64,000 nucleotides of DNA from Candidatus Methanomethylicaceae archaeon. Lineage in GTDB: Archaea; Thermoproteota; Methanomethylicia; Methanomethylicales; Methanomethylicaceae. The notes below the pieces were generated by a model, which ran no database searches, was not told the DNA's origin, and worked only from the letters and a program-made list of their open reading frames with translations. Where the stretch lies: contig JAOAJN010000002.1 of assembly GCA_026414165.1 (NCBI GenBank), positions 72,246 to 136,245 on the forward strand. The letters run 5' to 3'. A program made the position numbers and the translations under genes. Shown here piece after piece: positions 9,293 through 18,506 of this stretch (the first letter of the stretch is position 1; each line of letters begins with the position of its first letter).

Positions 9293-9952
9293 TTAGTACA
9301 GATTGTGGGCCCAGCTCTCCCTCTTATGCGCCATGTCCCAGAACATGTACTCATACTCACTGCTGATCAAAAACACTTTCATAGCCTCATTAATTGATTC
9401 TTCCGACTCGCTCCTTCCAGCTCGGTTGAGCGCTTCCAGTATCTCCGAGACTAACCCCTTGTATTCTTTGGATATGTATGTTTTTATCCATTCGTCGTAG
9501 AGAGAGTCGGAGGATCCCTGAAGATACTCTCCGATCTCCATATAACTCCAGTAACAGGGCACAATTGCCGCCATCGCCTCAACAAAAGATCCCAAAGAAG
9601 CAGTACAAAGGAGGTGTCTTGTATATGCATAGCAAGTGGGCGCATACCTAACTGCCTTGAAATCTATGCCTCCTAGCCTCTCCGCTAACCTGTTAAGACT
9701 CTCGATCTCTACACTCTCTGATGAGTGCCTCATTTCTGAGAGGAGCTTCTTTGAGTCACCATCTGTCGCCTTAGCCTCCATAATCCTGAGACATTTTATC
9801 ATACTCTGCAAGAAAAGGAAATCCTGAGCAATGAAGAACTTGAAAGACTCCTTGGGCAATGTGCCGTCCTTCAGCTCTCCAAGAAATGGGTGTCTTAGTA
9901 TGCTTCTCCATATGGGATCTGCTCTTTCTCTAAAAACCCTATAGATCACCAA
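9293..9952 (-). CDS. tenA: TenA family aminopyrimidine aminohydrolase / thiaminase II
   Basis: A 219-residue all-helical TenA/thiaminase II protein of normal length. Family hallmarks are 'HPFLGELKDGTLPKESFKFF', 'FIAQDFLFL', the central 'PTCYAYTRHLL' with the catalytic-cysteine region, and a 'YWSYMEIGEYL' helix. TenA recovers the thiamine pyrimidine (HMP) from degraded thiamine. The start codon lies inside the end of the upstream permease gene (14-bp overlap), so uptake and processing of a thiamine-related pyrimidine are coupled. Some TenA proteins instead have regulatory or haem-oxygenase-like roles, but the permease argues for salvage. Confidence 0.88.
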   Translation of the reverse strand: MVIYRVFRERADPIWRSILRHPFLGELKDGTLPKESFKFFIAQDFLFLQSMIKCLRIMEAKATDGDSKKLLSEMRHSSESVEIESLNRLAERLGGIDFKAVRYAPTCYAYTRHLLCTASLGSFVEAMAAIVPCYWSYMEIGEYLQGSSDSLYDEWIKTYISKEYKGLVSEILEALNRAGRSESEESINEAMKVFLISSEYEYMFWDMAHKRESWAHNLY

Positions 9953-11216
9953 ACCCCCTCCTCATAATGTAGTATATTCCAGAGGTAGCGACAAACGAGG
10001 GCAGAGTTGAGCCAATGTCAGGCAGGGATTGCTGTACGGCATAGTAAATTGCAACCCCGATTATCCACGCGATTATGGCGACCAGGCTTATCCCGTTCTT
10101 GAACCAATAGCGCCCTGAAGGGGCATAAAGATCTTGTATGCTATATCTTCTCTTTTTCAGCAAAAAGTAGTCCATAACGACTATCGCAAACAATGGGACG
10201 AAAACCGCTCCAATTATGTATAGGAATTGGACAAATGCATCAAGCCATGGAAGGAATGCGATTATTATCCCAGCAATCCCCGTGATCACGCTTCCCTGCC
10301 ACTCCTTAACCTTTGGGAAAATGTTTATGATCGACATGTTGGCAGAGTATATGTCCAAAAAAGTAGTGGTGATTGTCCCAAACCAGATCACAAAAAGCGC
10401 TATTATTCCAAAAGCAAATCCTCCCATCTGAGTTACGTAGACTGTAGGGTCATACATCCCAAATGCAAGTGCGCATGCTAACCCTGTTATATAAAACCAC
10501 GAGTTAACACTGCCCTGTCCAATGAGTGCGCCTACAAATCCGCCCTTCGATGATGTGGCGAAGCGCATGTAGTCCGCCGCTAAAGGCGCCCAAGAGAGGG
10601 GCATTATCAGGGCCAAGTCAAAGGCAACACCGGGGGGCATCCCCCAGGATGGCTTTGATGCCAAATAATCCCATCCGTAGTTTGCAAAAACAAAGAAGTT
10701 TATCGCAAGTGTTGTTATGACCAAAGCAGTGACGGAGGCCCTGTTGAAAAGCTTCCACCCCTCTGCCCCAAATATGGCAAGTGCTGTGCAGATCACGCCG
10801 CCGATTAAAACCCAGTAGGGGAAGCCTGTGAAGTTGAAGAGGATCGATCCAATCTGATCTGCGGCAGAGGCATTTATGAACAACATCCATGCAGTCCACC
10901 CAATGAGCGTAATGTAGTTTAGCACACTCATTAGGTAAGATCCCCTCAGACCAAAGCTGGCCCTTACTGTGACCATTGATGGTATGCCAAGGTCCGAGCC
11001 TATAGTGCCTGCTGCCGCAAATATGAAACTCCCGACGAAAGAGCCTAGGATTATTAAGAATATGCCTGGGATCCATCCGATCGGATACAAGTATCCTCCA
11101 CTGTACCAGACATCTACTACTATTGCGGATCCTGCCCAAAGCAAGGCGAGGTCGATACCCGTAAGCACCCTGTCTTTGGGCTCAACGGGGTATATCGCTG
11201 ACTCAGAGTACTTCAA
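9939..11216 (-). CDS. NCS1 family permease, probable hydroxymethylpyrimidine transporter (CytX-like)
   Basis: A 425-residue protein with about 12 hydrophobic helices and the NCS1 (cytosine/purine/allantoin/thiamine precursor) pattern: a 'DLALLWAGSAIVVD' first helix, 'GTIGSDLGIPSMVTVRASFGLRGS', and 'PLSWAPLAADYMRFA'. In thiamine salvage clusters the member linked to tenA is usually CytX, an HMP carrier. The translational overlap with tenA supports that assignment; cytosine or a purine remains possible. Translation starts at a TTG behind an AGGGGA-like site. Confidence 0.8.
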   Translation of the reverse strand: MKYSESAIYPVEPKDRVLTGIDLALLWAGSAIVVDVWYSGGYLYPIGWIPGIFLIILGSFVGSFIFAAAGTIGSDLGIPSMVTVRASFGLRGSYLMSVLNYITLIGWTAWMLFINASAADQIGSILFNFTGFPYWVLIGGVICTALAIFGAEGWKLFNRASVTALVITTLAINFFVFANYGWDYLASKPSWGMPPGVAFDLALIMPLSWAPLAADYMRFATSSKGGFVGALIGQGSVNSWFYITGLACALAFGMYDPTVYVTQMGGFAFGIIALFVIWFGTITTTFLDIYSANMSIINIFPKVKEWQGSVITGIAGIIIAFLPWLDAFVQFLYIIGAVFVPLFAIVVMDYFLLKKRRYSIQDLYAPSGRYWFKNGISLVAIIAWIIGVAIYYAVQQSLPDIGSTLPSFVATSGIYYIMRRGFGDL

Positions 11217-11253
11217 AACTGTCCCCTTTTCATAATCCTCATGTTAACAATAA

Positions 11254-11307
11254 AAATTTTTATATAACTTGGTTATCATAGAAATCGGGCGGTAACTCTA
11301 TAACCGC
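11254..11307. promoter_or_regulatory. Shared intergenic promoter region with an inverted repeat
   Basis: The gap between the divergent permease and phosphoribosyltransferase genes holds a strong A/T box (TTTTTATATAA, around 11255-11265). It fits a TATA box for the minus-strand permease, with a short leader of about 15 nt. Further right an inverted repeat GCGGT (11289-11293) / ACCGC (11303-11307) is a possible operator. No TPP riboswitch core could be found. Confidence 0.35.
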
Positions 11308-11339
11308 GGACCAAAATATTGACCTCTAGGTGAAGGGTT

Positions 11340-12011
11340 TTGCCCAAGGTCAATACAAAGAAGGTCAGCTGGGAAGAAGTTGAATTATGGAGCAGGATAG
11401 TCAGCGATAATATACTAAATTCTGGATGGAAACCAGATGTGATCATCGCGATCTCTAGGGGAGGGTACGTGCCAGCACGCCTGATCTGCGATCGCCTAGT
11501 GGTGGGGGAACTGGTCTCCTTACAAGTCTCCCACTGGCCCTCGGCAGCTCAGGTTGCAAAAGAGGCTGGAGTCAAGTACCCTCTAGAGTGCGATTTGAAT
11601 CACAAGAGGGCCCTCATCGTTGATGATATCGCTGACACGGGCGAATCGATCATAATTGCTAAGGATCACATATGGACCAAATGTAAGCCAGACGAGCTTA
11701 GAGTGGCAACCCTCCAATGGATCTCCACCAGTAGCAAAATTAAGCCCGACTATTACGCCGAGGAAGTCAAGGAGTGGGTATGGTACCAATACCCATGGAC
11801 TCGCCTTGAGGACATCATAGGTTTCTTCAAAAGGATTGTAAGCGAAGAGAGTGAAAGGGAGTTGTGGGATCTAGATCTACTCGCGAGCCGTTTCCCTGAG
11901 TGGTTTGGAGTGACCTTCGACCGATGGTACTATGAGAGGGCATTGACTTACCTAGTTAACAGCGGATACTTCGTAAAAGAAGGGAATATGTATCGAAAAG
12001 TTTCCAAATAG
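11340..12011 (+). CDS. Purine-type phosphoribosyltransferase with C-terminal extension
   Basis: A 223-residue member of the type I phosphoribosyltransferase group (COG2236-like). The PRPP-binding loop ALIVDDIADTGES is at about residues 90-102, preceded by 'VIIAISRGGYVPARL'. The last 70 residues after the catalytic fold look like a winged-helix module ('LLASRFPEWFGVTFDRWYYE ... GYFVKEGNMYRKV'). The start is a TTG behind AGGTGAAGGG. The following gene is an MTA/purine nucleoside phosphorylase, so the pair probably recycles purine bases: the phosphorylase releases adenine or hypoxanthine and this enzyme makes the nucleotide. The exact base is not determined. Confidence 0.8.
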   Translation: MPKVNTKKVSWEEVELWSRIVSDNILNSGWKPDVIIAISRGGYVPARLICDRLVVGELVSLQVSHWPSAAQVAKEAGVKYPLECDLNHKRALIVDDIADTGESIIIAKDHIWTKCKPDELRVATLQWISTSSKIKPDYYAEEVKEWVWYQYPWTRLEDIIGFFKRIVSEESERELWDLDLLASRFPEWFGVTFDRWYYERALTYLVNSGYFVKEGNMYRKVSK

Positions 12012-12051
12012 TTTTATACTCTCTGTCCCATAGCTCCAGTGGGTGGTCTTA

Positions 12052-12849
12052 TTGTCATCAATATGTAGCGCCGAGATAGGCGTCATAGGAGGCAGTGGCT
12101 TTTACGACCCGGCTATGTTCGAGTCTGTTACTGAAGTAAAGATTCATACTCCTTACGGCCCACCATCTGATATCATCACCGTAGGCGAGATCAAGGGCGT
12201 AAGGGTCGCCTTCCTCCCACGCCATGGAAAGAGGCATTCAATACCGCCACACCTTATAAACTACCGTGCCAATATATGGGCGATGAGGGACCTCGGCGTG
12301 AAGAGAATACTTGCCCCATCAGCGGTAGGAAGTTTGAGAGAGGAGGTCCGACCCGGAGATCTGGTAATTCCCGACCAGTTCATAGACTTCACGAAGGGGC
12401 GAATATACTCTTTTTACGATGGTGCGGTTGTCGGGCACTTCTCATTGGCAGACCCCTTCTGCCAAGAGCTCAACAAAATCTGCGTGGACGCTGCGAGGGG
12501 TTTGGGTCTGGCATGCCATCACCCCGCCACATACATATGCATAGAAGGTCCAAGGTTCTCTACTAGGGCAGAGTCTAGGCTCTTTCGAAGTTGGGGTGCT
12601 GATATAATCGGAATGACCTTAGTCCCTGAAGTCTCTCTGGCAAGAGAGAGCGGGATATGTTATACCACGCTTGCCACGGTAACTGATTACGATGTTTGGG
12701 CTGAGAAGCCTGTGACGGCAGAGGAGGTAGTAATGACCTTAAGGGCAAACGTTGAAAAAGTCAGAAAGCTACTAATTGAGATCATTCCAAGACTCTCCAA
12801 AGAGCGCAGCTGCCAGTGCAGCAAGTCGTCTGAGGGGGCGCTGGTTTAG
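12052..12849 (+). CDS. mtnP: S-methyl-5'-thioadenosine phosphorylase / purine nucleoside phosphorylase
   Basis: A PNP/MTAP family-2 enzyme of about 265 residues. The N-terminal phosphate loop [11 protein letters not shown], '[13 protein letters not shown]', '[24 protein letters not shown]' and '[35 protein letters not shown]' are typical; the IGMT motif and following 'TDYD' favour methylthioadenosine over plain nucleosides. It releases adenine and methylthioribose-1-phosphate. GGTGGT at 12042-12047 is best spaced for the TTG at 12052; a GTG at 12043 would add three residues. It lies 40 nt after the phosphoribosyltransferase, the likely next step in salvage. Confidence 0.9.
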   Translation: MSSICSAEIGVIGGSGFYDPAMFESVTEVKIHTPYGPPSDIITVGEIKGVRVAFLPRHGKRHSIPPHLINYRANIWAMRDLGVKRILAPSAVGSLREEVRPGDLVIPDQFIDFTKGRIYSFYDGAVVGHFSLADPFCQELNKICVDAARGLGLACHHPATYICIEGPRFSTRAESRLFRSWGADIIGMTLVPEVSLARESGICYTTLATVTDYDVWAEKPVTAEEVVMTLRANVEKVRKLLIEIIPRLSKERSCQCSKSSEGALV

Positions 12850-12867
12850 ACACCATTAATGCTCACA

Positions 12868-13512
12868 TTACAACCCTAATTCGGCTGCAACTTTTTTCAT
12901 ACCTTCCAAGCCGATATCCATAAATTCCTCCAATGACAATCCTAGCTCCGAGCAGAGGAGGATCCTCTCCCTGCTTGCACCCCTTGCAAAATCCTTGCTC
13001 TTGAATTTTTTAATTAAAGTCTCCCTCTTTATTTCGGCTATCTTTTTTGAGGGCATCACTAGTGCAGTGGCAACGATCAAACCCGATAGGGCATCGCTGG
13101 CTACAAGTGCCTTCTTTATCGCGCTGTCCGGTGGAACCTTGGTATTTTCAAAGTTGTGCGCCATTATAACCTCTATTAGATGGTCACTAATTTTCCCTCG
13201 AAGTATCTCTTTAGCCACAAAGGTATGGTCCTCTATGCCGTTACACCTCTCGAAATCTATATCATGAAGAAGCCCTACGAGTTCCCACTCTGCAACGTTT
13301 TCTCCAAGTCTTGCTGCGAGCTCCCTCATTATCCCGCTGACCGCCACCATATGCTTTATGTTGTTTTCCTTCAAGACGTAATCCCTTATCAGTTTTAATG
13401 CTTCTTCCTTTGGCATCATCAACATCATCCCATGGCGAGCTCTATAGGCGTTTTTGTATTTTTCTTTGGATGCTAATCTTATCCAGCTTTTATTCTTTAG
13501 ATTTTTCTCCAC
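12868..13512 (-). CDS. HD-domain hydrolase (HDIG type)
   Basis: A 214-residue HD-superfamily metal-dependent phosphohydrolase. Visible metal ligands are the histidine in 'NNIKHMVAVSGIM', the paired HD in 'VGLLHDIDFE', and histidines in 'IEDHTFVAKEIL' and 'VIMAHNFE'. The first 28 residues look like an unstructured extension, and an ATG cluster at residues 29-33 (…HGMMLMMPKEEAL) may be the true start. Substrates of stand-alone HD proteins vary (nucleotides, cyclic nucleotides), so none is proposed. The gene ends tail to tail with the MTA phosphorylase and follows the homocitrate synthase gene by seven bases. Confidence 0.75.
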   Translation of the reverse strand: MEKNLKNKSWIRLASKEKYKNAYRARHGMMLMMPKEEALKLIRDYVLKENNIKHMVAVSGIMRELAARLGENVAEWELVGLLHDIDFERCNGIEDHTFVAKEILRGKISDHLIEVIMAHNFENTKVPPDSAIKKALVASDALSGLIVATALVMPSKKIAEIKRETLIKKFKSKDFARGASRERILLCSELGLSLEEFMDIGLEGMKKVAAELGL

Positions 13513-13519
13513 TTAATTA

Positions 13520-14917
13520 CTAATCTCGCTCATCTTGCCCGGAGAGCGAGTTAAATTTCTTGAGAACCACTCTTGTATTGGTCCCCGTGACCCCTTTGAT
13601 TAGCCTGATATTTTCAAGAACTTCGTTCATCTGAGTTATTGAGTCAACTTTTATCAAGACTTCTATGTCAAAGTCCCCGCTCACCTCGAGGACTCGTTCG
13701 ACTCCCTTGATCCAAAGAATCCTCCTCGCCACTGAGGTGGTGTACACGTTGGACTCGCATTTGACCATCACGATCGCCTCTATCTTTTTTGGAACTTCAA
13801 CTTCTAGCCTCCTTCCTGTCGCCTTTTCTGCAAGCTCTAGGAGATCCACATCCCTGTAACTCCTGATCTCGGGTCTCTCTTTTATTGCGGATAGCACTTT
13901 CAGGAGCTCTTCCTCATTAAGCGCCACGCCAAGCCTCTTTAGCCTGTCCTCAACCGCCACCCTTCCAGCATACTTGCTGATGACGATCTCTCTCTGCCTT
14001 CCTACAAGTCCCGGAGGGAAGGCCTCATATGTCCTCGGATCGAAGATAACGGCGGCCGCATGGACGCCTCCTTTATGCGAGAACGCGTTCTCGCCAACTA
14101 TGGGCTGCGTGGGAGCAATAGGTATGCCACTGAACTTTTCAACCATCGCCGAGAGCTCAGGGAGTTTGTCAAGCTTGACGGTGTCTATATCATAAAGAAC
14201 CTTAAGAGCCACCGCGAATGGCTCAAGCGCAGTTATGCCCGCCCTCTCCCCAAGACCATTGACGGTAGTATGCACGGCTGTGGCCCCTCCCTCCACTGCA
14301 GCCAATGCGTTGGCAACGGCCATCCCCAAATCGTTATGGCAATGGGCATCCAACTCTGCATTTATGTCCTTTGAGAGCCTCGCGAAGAGATCCCTTGTCT
14401 TGCTAGGGGTCATTGAACCTACAGTGTCTGGTATGCTTATCCTGTCGGCGCCCGCCTCCACGGCCGCTTTGCAAATCTTCACCACATAGTCATACTCGGC
14501 CCTAGTTGCATCCTCTGCAGTAAACCTGACGTTCAATCCATGCGATTTGGCGTACTCTACACATGATACAGCGGTCTCAATCGCATCTTCCTTAGTCATT
14601 TTCATGGATCTCAGTTTTGCCTCAGTCACACCAAGGAATATAGCCACTCTCTGCACATCACAATTTAGAGCAGCATCTACATCGGATATAATCGCCCTAC
14701 TGTGCGCCAAGATCTCTGCAGAGAGTCTTTCAGAGGCTATCTTCTTAACAGCCTCAGCCACATCCTTTGAAACAGCAGGATGTCCTGCCTCTATCATGTG
14801 AGTCCCTGCCTCATCGAGGGCTTTGGCTATTTGCAACTTCTCTTCTACAGTAAACGACACGCCAGGTGTCTGTTCACCTTCTCGAAGGGTCGTATCCAGT
14901 ATCATTACCTTTCTCAT
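13520..14917 (-). CDS. Homocitrate / 2-isopropylmalate synthase family enzyme with C-terminal RAM domain
   Basis: A 465-residue DRE-TIM metallolyase. The first motif LDTTLREGEQTPGVSF, 'EAGHPAV', 'DTVGSMTPSKTRDLF' and the metal-binding HCHNDLGMA define the family; 'EAGHPAVSKDV' matches homocitrate synthases more closely than isopropylmalate synthases. Residues from about 385 to 455 form an Lrp/AsnC-type RAM (ACT-like) domain ('VMVKCESNVYTTSVARRILWI ... GDFDIEVLIKV'), replacing the LeuA regulatory domain. This fusion is known in archaeal homocitrate synthases of alpha-aminoadipate lysine synthesis, where it probably senses an amino acid. Citramalate or isopropylmalate synthase activity is possible because no other lys or leu gene is nearby. 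Confidence 0.8.
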   Translation of the reverse strand: MRKVMILDTTLREGEQTPGVSFTVEEKLQIAKALDEAGTHMIEAGHPAVSKDVAEAVKKIASERLSAEILAHSRAIISDVDAALNCDVQRVAIFLGVTEAKLRSMKMTKEDAIETAVSCVEYAKSHGLNVRFTAEDATRAEYDYVVKICKAAVEAGADRISIPDTVGSMTPSKTRDLFARLSKDINAELDAHCHNDLGMAVANALAAVEGGATAVHTTVNGLGERAGITALEPFAVALKVLYDIDTVKLDKLPELSAMVEKFSGIPIAPTQPIVGENAFSHKGGVHAAAVIFDPRTYEAFPPGLVGRQREIVISKYAGRVAVEDRLKRLGVALNEEELLKVLSAIKERPEIRSYRDVDLLELAEKATGRRLEVEVPKKIEAIVMVKCESNVYTTSVARRILWIKGVERVLEVSGDFDIEVLIKVDSITQMNEVLENIRLIKGVTGTNTRVVLKKFNSLSGQDERD

Positions 14918-15111
14918 TGAATCGCACCGTCAATATTTGTTTTCGAACCTTATATAAATTTTTTCGTCAATAACTATACTATTTAATTATACCATTCCAT
15001 AAAATCAGTTCGTAAATTTTACTTTTCTATACGCAAATCGTTTTTTAATCGATTTTACTTCCGAACATTTTTTAAGCAATACGTCCATACTCTTATGAAG
15101 AGGTCTTCGAA

Positions 15112-18100
15112 TTGATCTCGAACTCCGTAGTCGTAGGTAAGATCGAGGGCGTCACGAGCACAGACTCCTTCTCAATGGTTATAACTAATGAAAGCTTCGG
15201 GAGGAATGATTATGTTGAGGTTGTTCACGAGGGTAGACCGTTTTTACTCGTCATAAAGGAGGTTAAGAGAAGCGGAGATAAGCTCCTAGGGAGCTGTATT
15301 GTTGTTGGGCAATCGCCCAAGACTCCTTTTCCGCCTGGATCCGAGGTCTACAGGGCTTCTGACGAGACCATAAGAAAGGGTCTTGGAATTGTAACTGCTG
15401 ATGTAGAAGGGTTGTATATCGGAAAATTGAGAGCAAGGGATCTGATGGTTTGGCTTCCTGTCAAGAAGTTGACTCGAGTATTTATTGTTGGAAAGCCAGG
15501 TGCTGGCAAGTCTTACACAATGGGCGTCATGGCAGAGGAACTCATCAAAAAAGGGGTACCGCTTGTAATCATAGACGCTCATGGAGAATATTCCAGCCTC
15601 AAGGTGCCAGCAGAGTCGTCCTCACAGGAATTTAAGGTGGACCCAAAGTCTTACTCTGAGCAGATAATAGAATTTGCTGACATAACATTCAACCCTGGAG
15701 CCGATATAGACATTTCAACGATTGATAATGCAAAACCAGAGGATCTGGTCTGCCAGATGCAGTGTACGATTATAAATCTGAGGGGCCTTCCCACTCAGAA
15801 CCAATATTCCATAGTTGGAAAGGTACTAAATAAGCTACTTGATGCTATAATGGTAATGCAGATCCCTCCCTTCTACCTTGTTTTGGACGAGGCACACCTA
15901 TTCGCTGGAAGGACCAAGCAGAAGGATCCTTTGGTCAAAGAGACGCTTGAGGTTGTTAGAAGATTTGCTCAAGAGGGCAGAAAATTCGGCGCGAACTTGA
16001 TCGTCCTAACCCAGAGGCCACAGTTGCTGGATATGACCGTAAGGAGCCTCTCCGCGACGTGGATAATTCATCAACTGACGGATCCAAACGATGTGAGGAT
16101 AGCCATAGAGAGCGGGGGACTAAGCAATGAATGGGTATATGAGATAAATTGGCTCGAGCCAGGAGACGCTATAATCACGGGAGATGTGGTGGAGCGAGTC
16201 CCCCTCCATGTCAAGATCAGGTGCAGGGAGACAAGGCATGGAGCTCCTGGTTTCAATCCCTTGGATTTTGTATCTCCTGAAGAGAGGGAGAGGATGCGAA
16301 AGAGGATGGCTGCGCTTAAGGAGCGCTTGACCAAGATGAGGGGCGCCCCAGGCATCCCTCCATCTCTGCCCCCATCGATTCCCGCCAATTACATGCCGAT
16401 AAAAGTAGACGAAAGTAGCATTTTGGAGACGCTTAAGGAGAATAAGACTTTAGACCATGTGGAGGTAGTGAAATCCAACATTTGCTACATGCCTGCTTTG
16501 TTTGCAGAGGCTACGGTGAACTCGGTCAGAAAGATCCCCTCCCTAGAATTCAAGGAACGTTTGCGAAGACTCGTTCCAGCAGATTCCTCCGTGCCTGTTG
16601 TAGATTGGAGACATGAGTCCGCGTATAGCCTCACAGCAAACGAGGTCGTCGAAATAGGTTCCTCGCCGTCTCCATCAAGGGAGGGGCGACATGAATTGCC
16701 AACATCCATACTTTTCGAAGGTTCTAGTGTAGAGGCTCTCAAGGGTCTGCTCAAGACATATGCTATATCAAAACTCACGCAGAGTGTCTACTACCATAAA
16801 GAATTAGGCGAGTATTCTAGACCCGGAGAGTCACTTGAGGAATATAAAAAGAGGTTAAAGGCGAAGATTGATGAAATAAAGAATAATAGGGCAGCTGAGA
16901 TAAAATCTTCATATGCCTCCAAAATAAAAGAAGTCGACTCCTCCATAAGTGCCGTCAGAGAAGAATACGAAAGTCTGAACAAGTTGGTTGATGGTATAAG
17001 AGAAGAATTGCGCTCTCTCAACAAAGAGAGAACTAAAGCCGAAAGGGAAGGAAGATCTCTACTAAAGCTGTCTGAACAGATCCAGACAAGAGAGGTGCGG
17101 TTGGCTAGACTTGAGAAGAGAATTATGGAGCTAAGTTCGAAGATCAACAACCTTAGGAAAGAGGGAGAGCGCCTCGAAAGGCAGATGCGTGAAGATATTG
17201 CCAATGTGCAGGCAGAGGTCGAATCCCTACTTGAATCCCCCCTGCAGACCATGGTATTTCAGCCTAAGCACGACGAGGTAGAGGTCGAGGTCATGCAGGT
17301 GGTGTGGACCCCAATTATCGAGGCGCTATACCGCCTTCACTTTGAAGGGATGAGCAAAGACTTTAGATTTGAGTGGAACGCCGTTAATGGTAGAGGAATA
17401 TTTGGCAGTTGTGCCGAATGTGGAGTGTCAATAGATTCGCTAGAAGGACCTTTGATCTGTTTCAAGTGCGGTGAAATGTACTGCCCGTACCACCTGAAGG
17501 TATGTGCCCTCTGTGGAAGGGGGGCATGCTCAGACCATATATGGTCATGTCCAAACTGCGGGAAGCTCTATTGTATTGATGAAAGACCAAACATCTGTAG
17601 CGGCTGTGGAAAGAAACTATGTGCTGAATGTGTCTACAGGTGTAGCGAATGTGTCGACAAAGCTTACTGCAGGGATCACATCAAAGAATGCAAGGTCTGC
17701 AAGAATCTCTACTGCGCTACCCATTATGAAGATCACATACAAATATGCTCTGGTTGCGGGAAGGAGCTATGCACACTTGAGCAGGTGAAATGTAAGGTCT
17801 GTGGAAAGCTATTCTGCAAAGATTGTATGGTGGAGTGCTATGAGTGTGGGAAGGAGGTTTGTAAGCCCCATTCTTGGCAGTGCTCGGCATGTGGAAAGAT
17901 CTTCTGCATACTGGAGCCGCAATCCAAATGCAGCGTCTGCGGAAAAATACTCTGCAAATCAGATAGATTGATGTGCTCTTTATGCGGCGCCACACTATGT
18001 GCGGCTCATATAAACGCATGTCCGGATTGTAGACGTGAGGTCTGTCCAAACTGCATGGTTGAGATGAGGAGGTTCGGGGTCTTCAAGAAAAATGTGTGCA

Positions 18101-18120
18101 AGGTTTGTGCAAACAAATGA
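15112..18120 (+). CDS. HerA-like hexameric ATPase with coiled coil and long cysteine-rich tail
   Basis: A 1002-residue multidomain protein. Residues 1-100 form the HAS beta-barrel typical of HerA/DUF87. Walker A GKPGAGKS is at 127-134, Walker B LVLDEAH around 257-262, and an arginine/sensor stretch 'ANLIVLTQRPQ' follows, so the motor domain is complete. Residues about 590-710 are a charged coiled coil. From Cys767 to the end there are 18 CxxC motifs and six CxxH motifs, arranged as repeating CxxCGKxxCxx[CH] units, consistent with a string of zinc ribbons or treble clefs. No NurA, Mre11 or Rad50 gene is adjacent, so it is not the standard end-resection operon. The TTG start has AGAGGTC upstream. 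Confidence 0.85.
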   Translation: MISNSVVVGKIEGVTSTDSFSMVITNESFGRNDYVEVVHEGRPFLLVIKEVKRSGDKLLGSCIVVGQSPKTPFPPGSEVYRASDETIRKGLGIVTADVEGLYIGKLRARDLMVWLPVKKLTRVFIVGKPGAGKSYTMGVMAEELIKKGVPLVIIDAHGEYSSLKVPAESSSQEFKVDPKSYSEQIIEFADITFNPGADIDISTIDNAKPEDLVCQMQCTIINLRGLPTQNQYSIVGKVLNKLLDAIMVMQIPPFYLVLDEAHLFAGRTKQKDPLVKETLEVVRRFAQEGRKFGANLIVLTQRPQLLDMTVRSLSATWIIHQLTDPNDVRIAIESGGLSNEWVYEINWLEPGDAIITGDVVERVPLHVKIRCRETRHGAPGFNPLDFVSPEERERMRKRMAALKERLTKMRGAPGIPPSLPPSIPANYMPIKVDESSILETLKENKTLDHVEVVKSNICYMPALFAEATVNSVRKIPSLEFKERLRRLVPADSSVPVVDWRHESAYSLTANEVVEIGSSPSPSREGRHELPTSILFEGSSVEALKGLLKTYAISKLTQSVYYHKELGEYSRPGESLEEYKKRLKAKIDEIKNNRAAEIKSSYASKIKEVDSSISAVREEYESLNKLVDGIREELRSLNKERTKAEREGRSLLKLSEQIQTREVRLARLEKRIMELSSKINNLRKEGERLERQMREDIANVQAEVESLLESPLQTMVFQPKHDEVEVEVMQVVWTPIIEALYRLHFEGMSKDFRFEWNAVNGRGIFGSCAECGVSIDSLEGPLICFKCGEMYCPYHLKVCALCGRGACSDHIWSCPNCGKLYCIDERPNICSGCGKKLCAECVYRCSECVDKAYCRDHIKECKVCKNLYCATHYEDHIQICSGCGKELCTLEQVKCKVCGKLFCKDCMVECYECGKEVCKPHSWQCSACGKIFCILEPQSKCSVCGKILCKSDRLMCSLCGATLCAAHINACPDCRREVCPNCMVEMRRFGVFKKNVCKVCANK

Positions 18121-18171
18121 ATTAGCAATGGCAAACTAGTACAATTTTTTATCGAGGCTATTTTATAGAGA

Positions 18172-18483
18172 CTATAATGACTTTATCATCACCAACAACA
18201 TCTTAAACCTGCTCAAAGCCCTTAGAGAATGTGGCTTATTGGCGGGCATGATGATATATTCTCCTTCGCTAAGCTTATGACCCTTGCCATTTATGTTTAC
18301 CTCTGCTTCTCCCTCCAATACATAAACTAGGGCATCGTAGGGAGCAGTATGCTCGCTCAAACCTTGGCCTACGTCAAAGGCGAATACTGTTACGCTGCCG
18401 GCCTCTTTGTCTATTAAGGTTCTGCTAACGATCGCACTGGTGTGATAGTCGATAACTTCCCTCATTTTTAACTTTTCACTCAT
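18172..18483 (-). CDS. Small cupin-domain protein
   Basis: A 103-residue single-domain cupin. The two cupin motifs are partly visible: 'GQGLSEHTAPYDALVYVLEGEA' (motif 1, one histidine plus a glutamate) and 'PANKPHSLRAL' (motif 2 histidine). It probably binds a metal or small ligand; the function is unknown. The ATG at 18483 has GGTGA five bases upstream and is preferred to a start twelve codons earlier, which would overlap the DUF998 gene. It is the second gene of a two-gene unit with the membrane protein. Confidence 0.75.
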   Translation of the reverse strand: MSEKLKMREVIDYHTSAIVSRTLIDKEAGSVTVFAFDVGQGLSEHTAPYDALVYVLEGEAEVNINGKGHKLSEGEYIIMPANKPHSLRALSRFKMLLVMIKSL

Positions 18484-18506
18484 GAAAGTCACCATAAAAT
18501 TGGGGG

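Noticed and set aside
11217..11339. TPP riboswitch upstream of the thiamine-precursor permease
   Set aside because: None of the conserved core (CUGAGA, ACCUGA, GGGA) is present on either strand.
16791..17252. Antisense reading frame under the HerA-like coiled coil
   Set aside because: Low-complexity Ser/Leu translation that arises from the opposite strand of a Glu/Lys/Arg-rich coiled coil.
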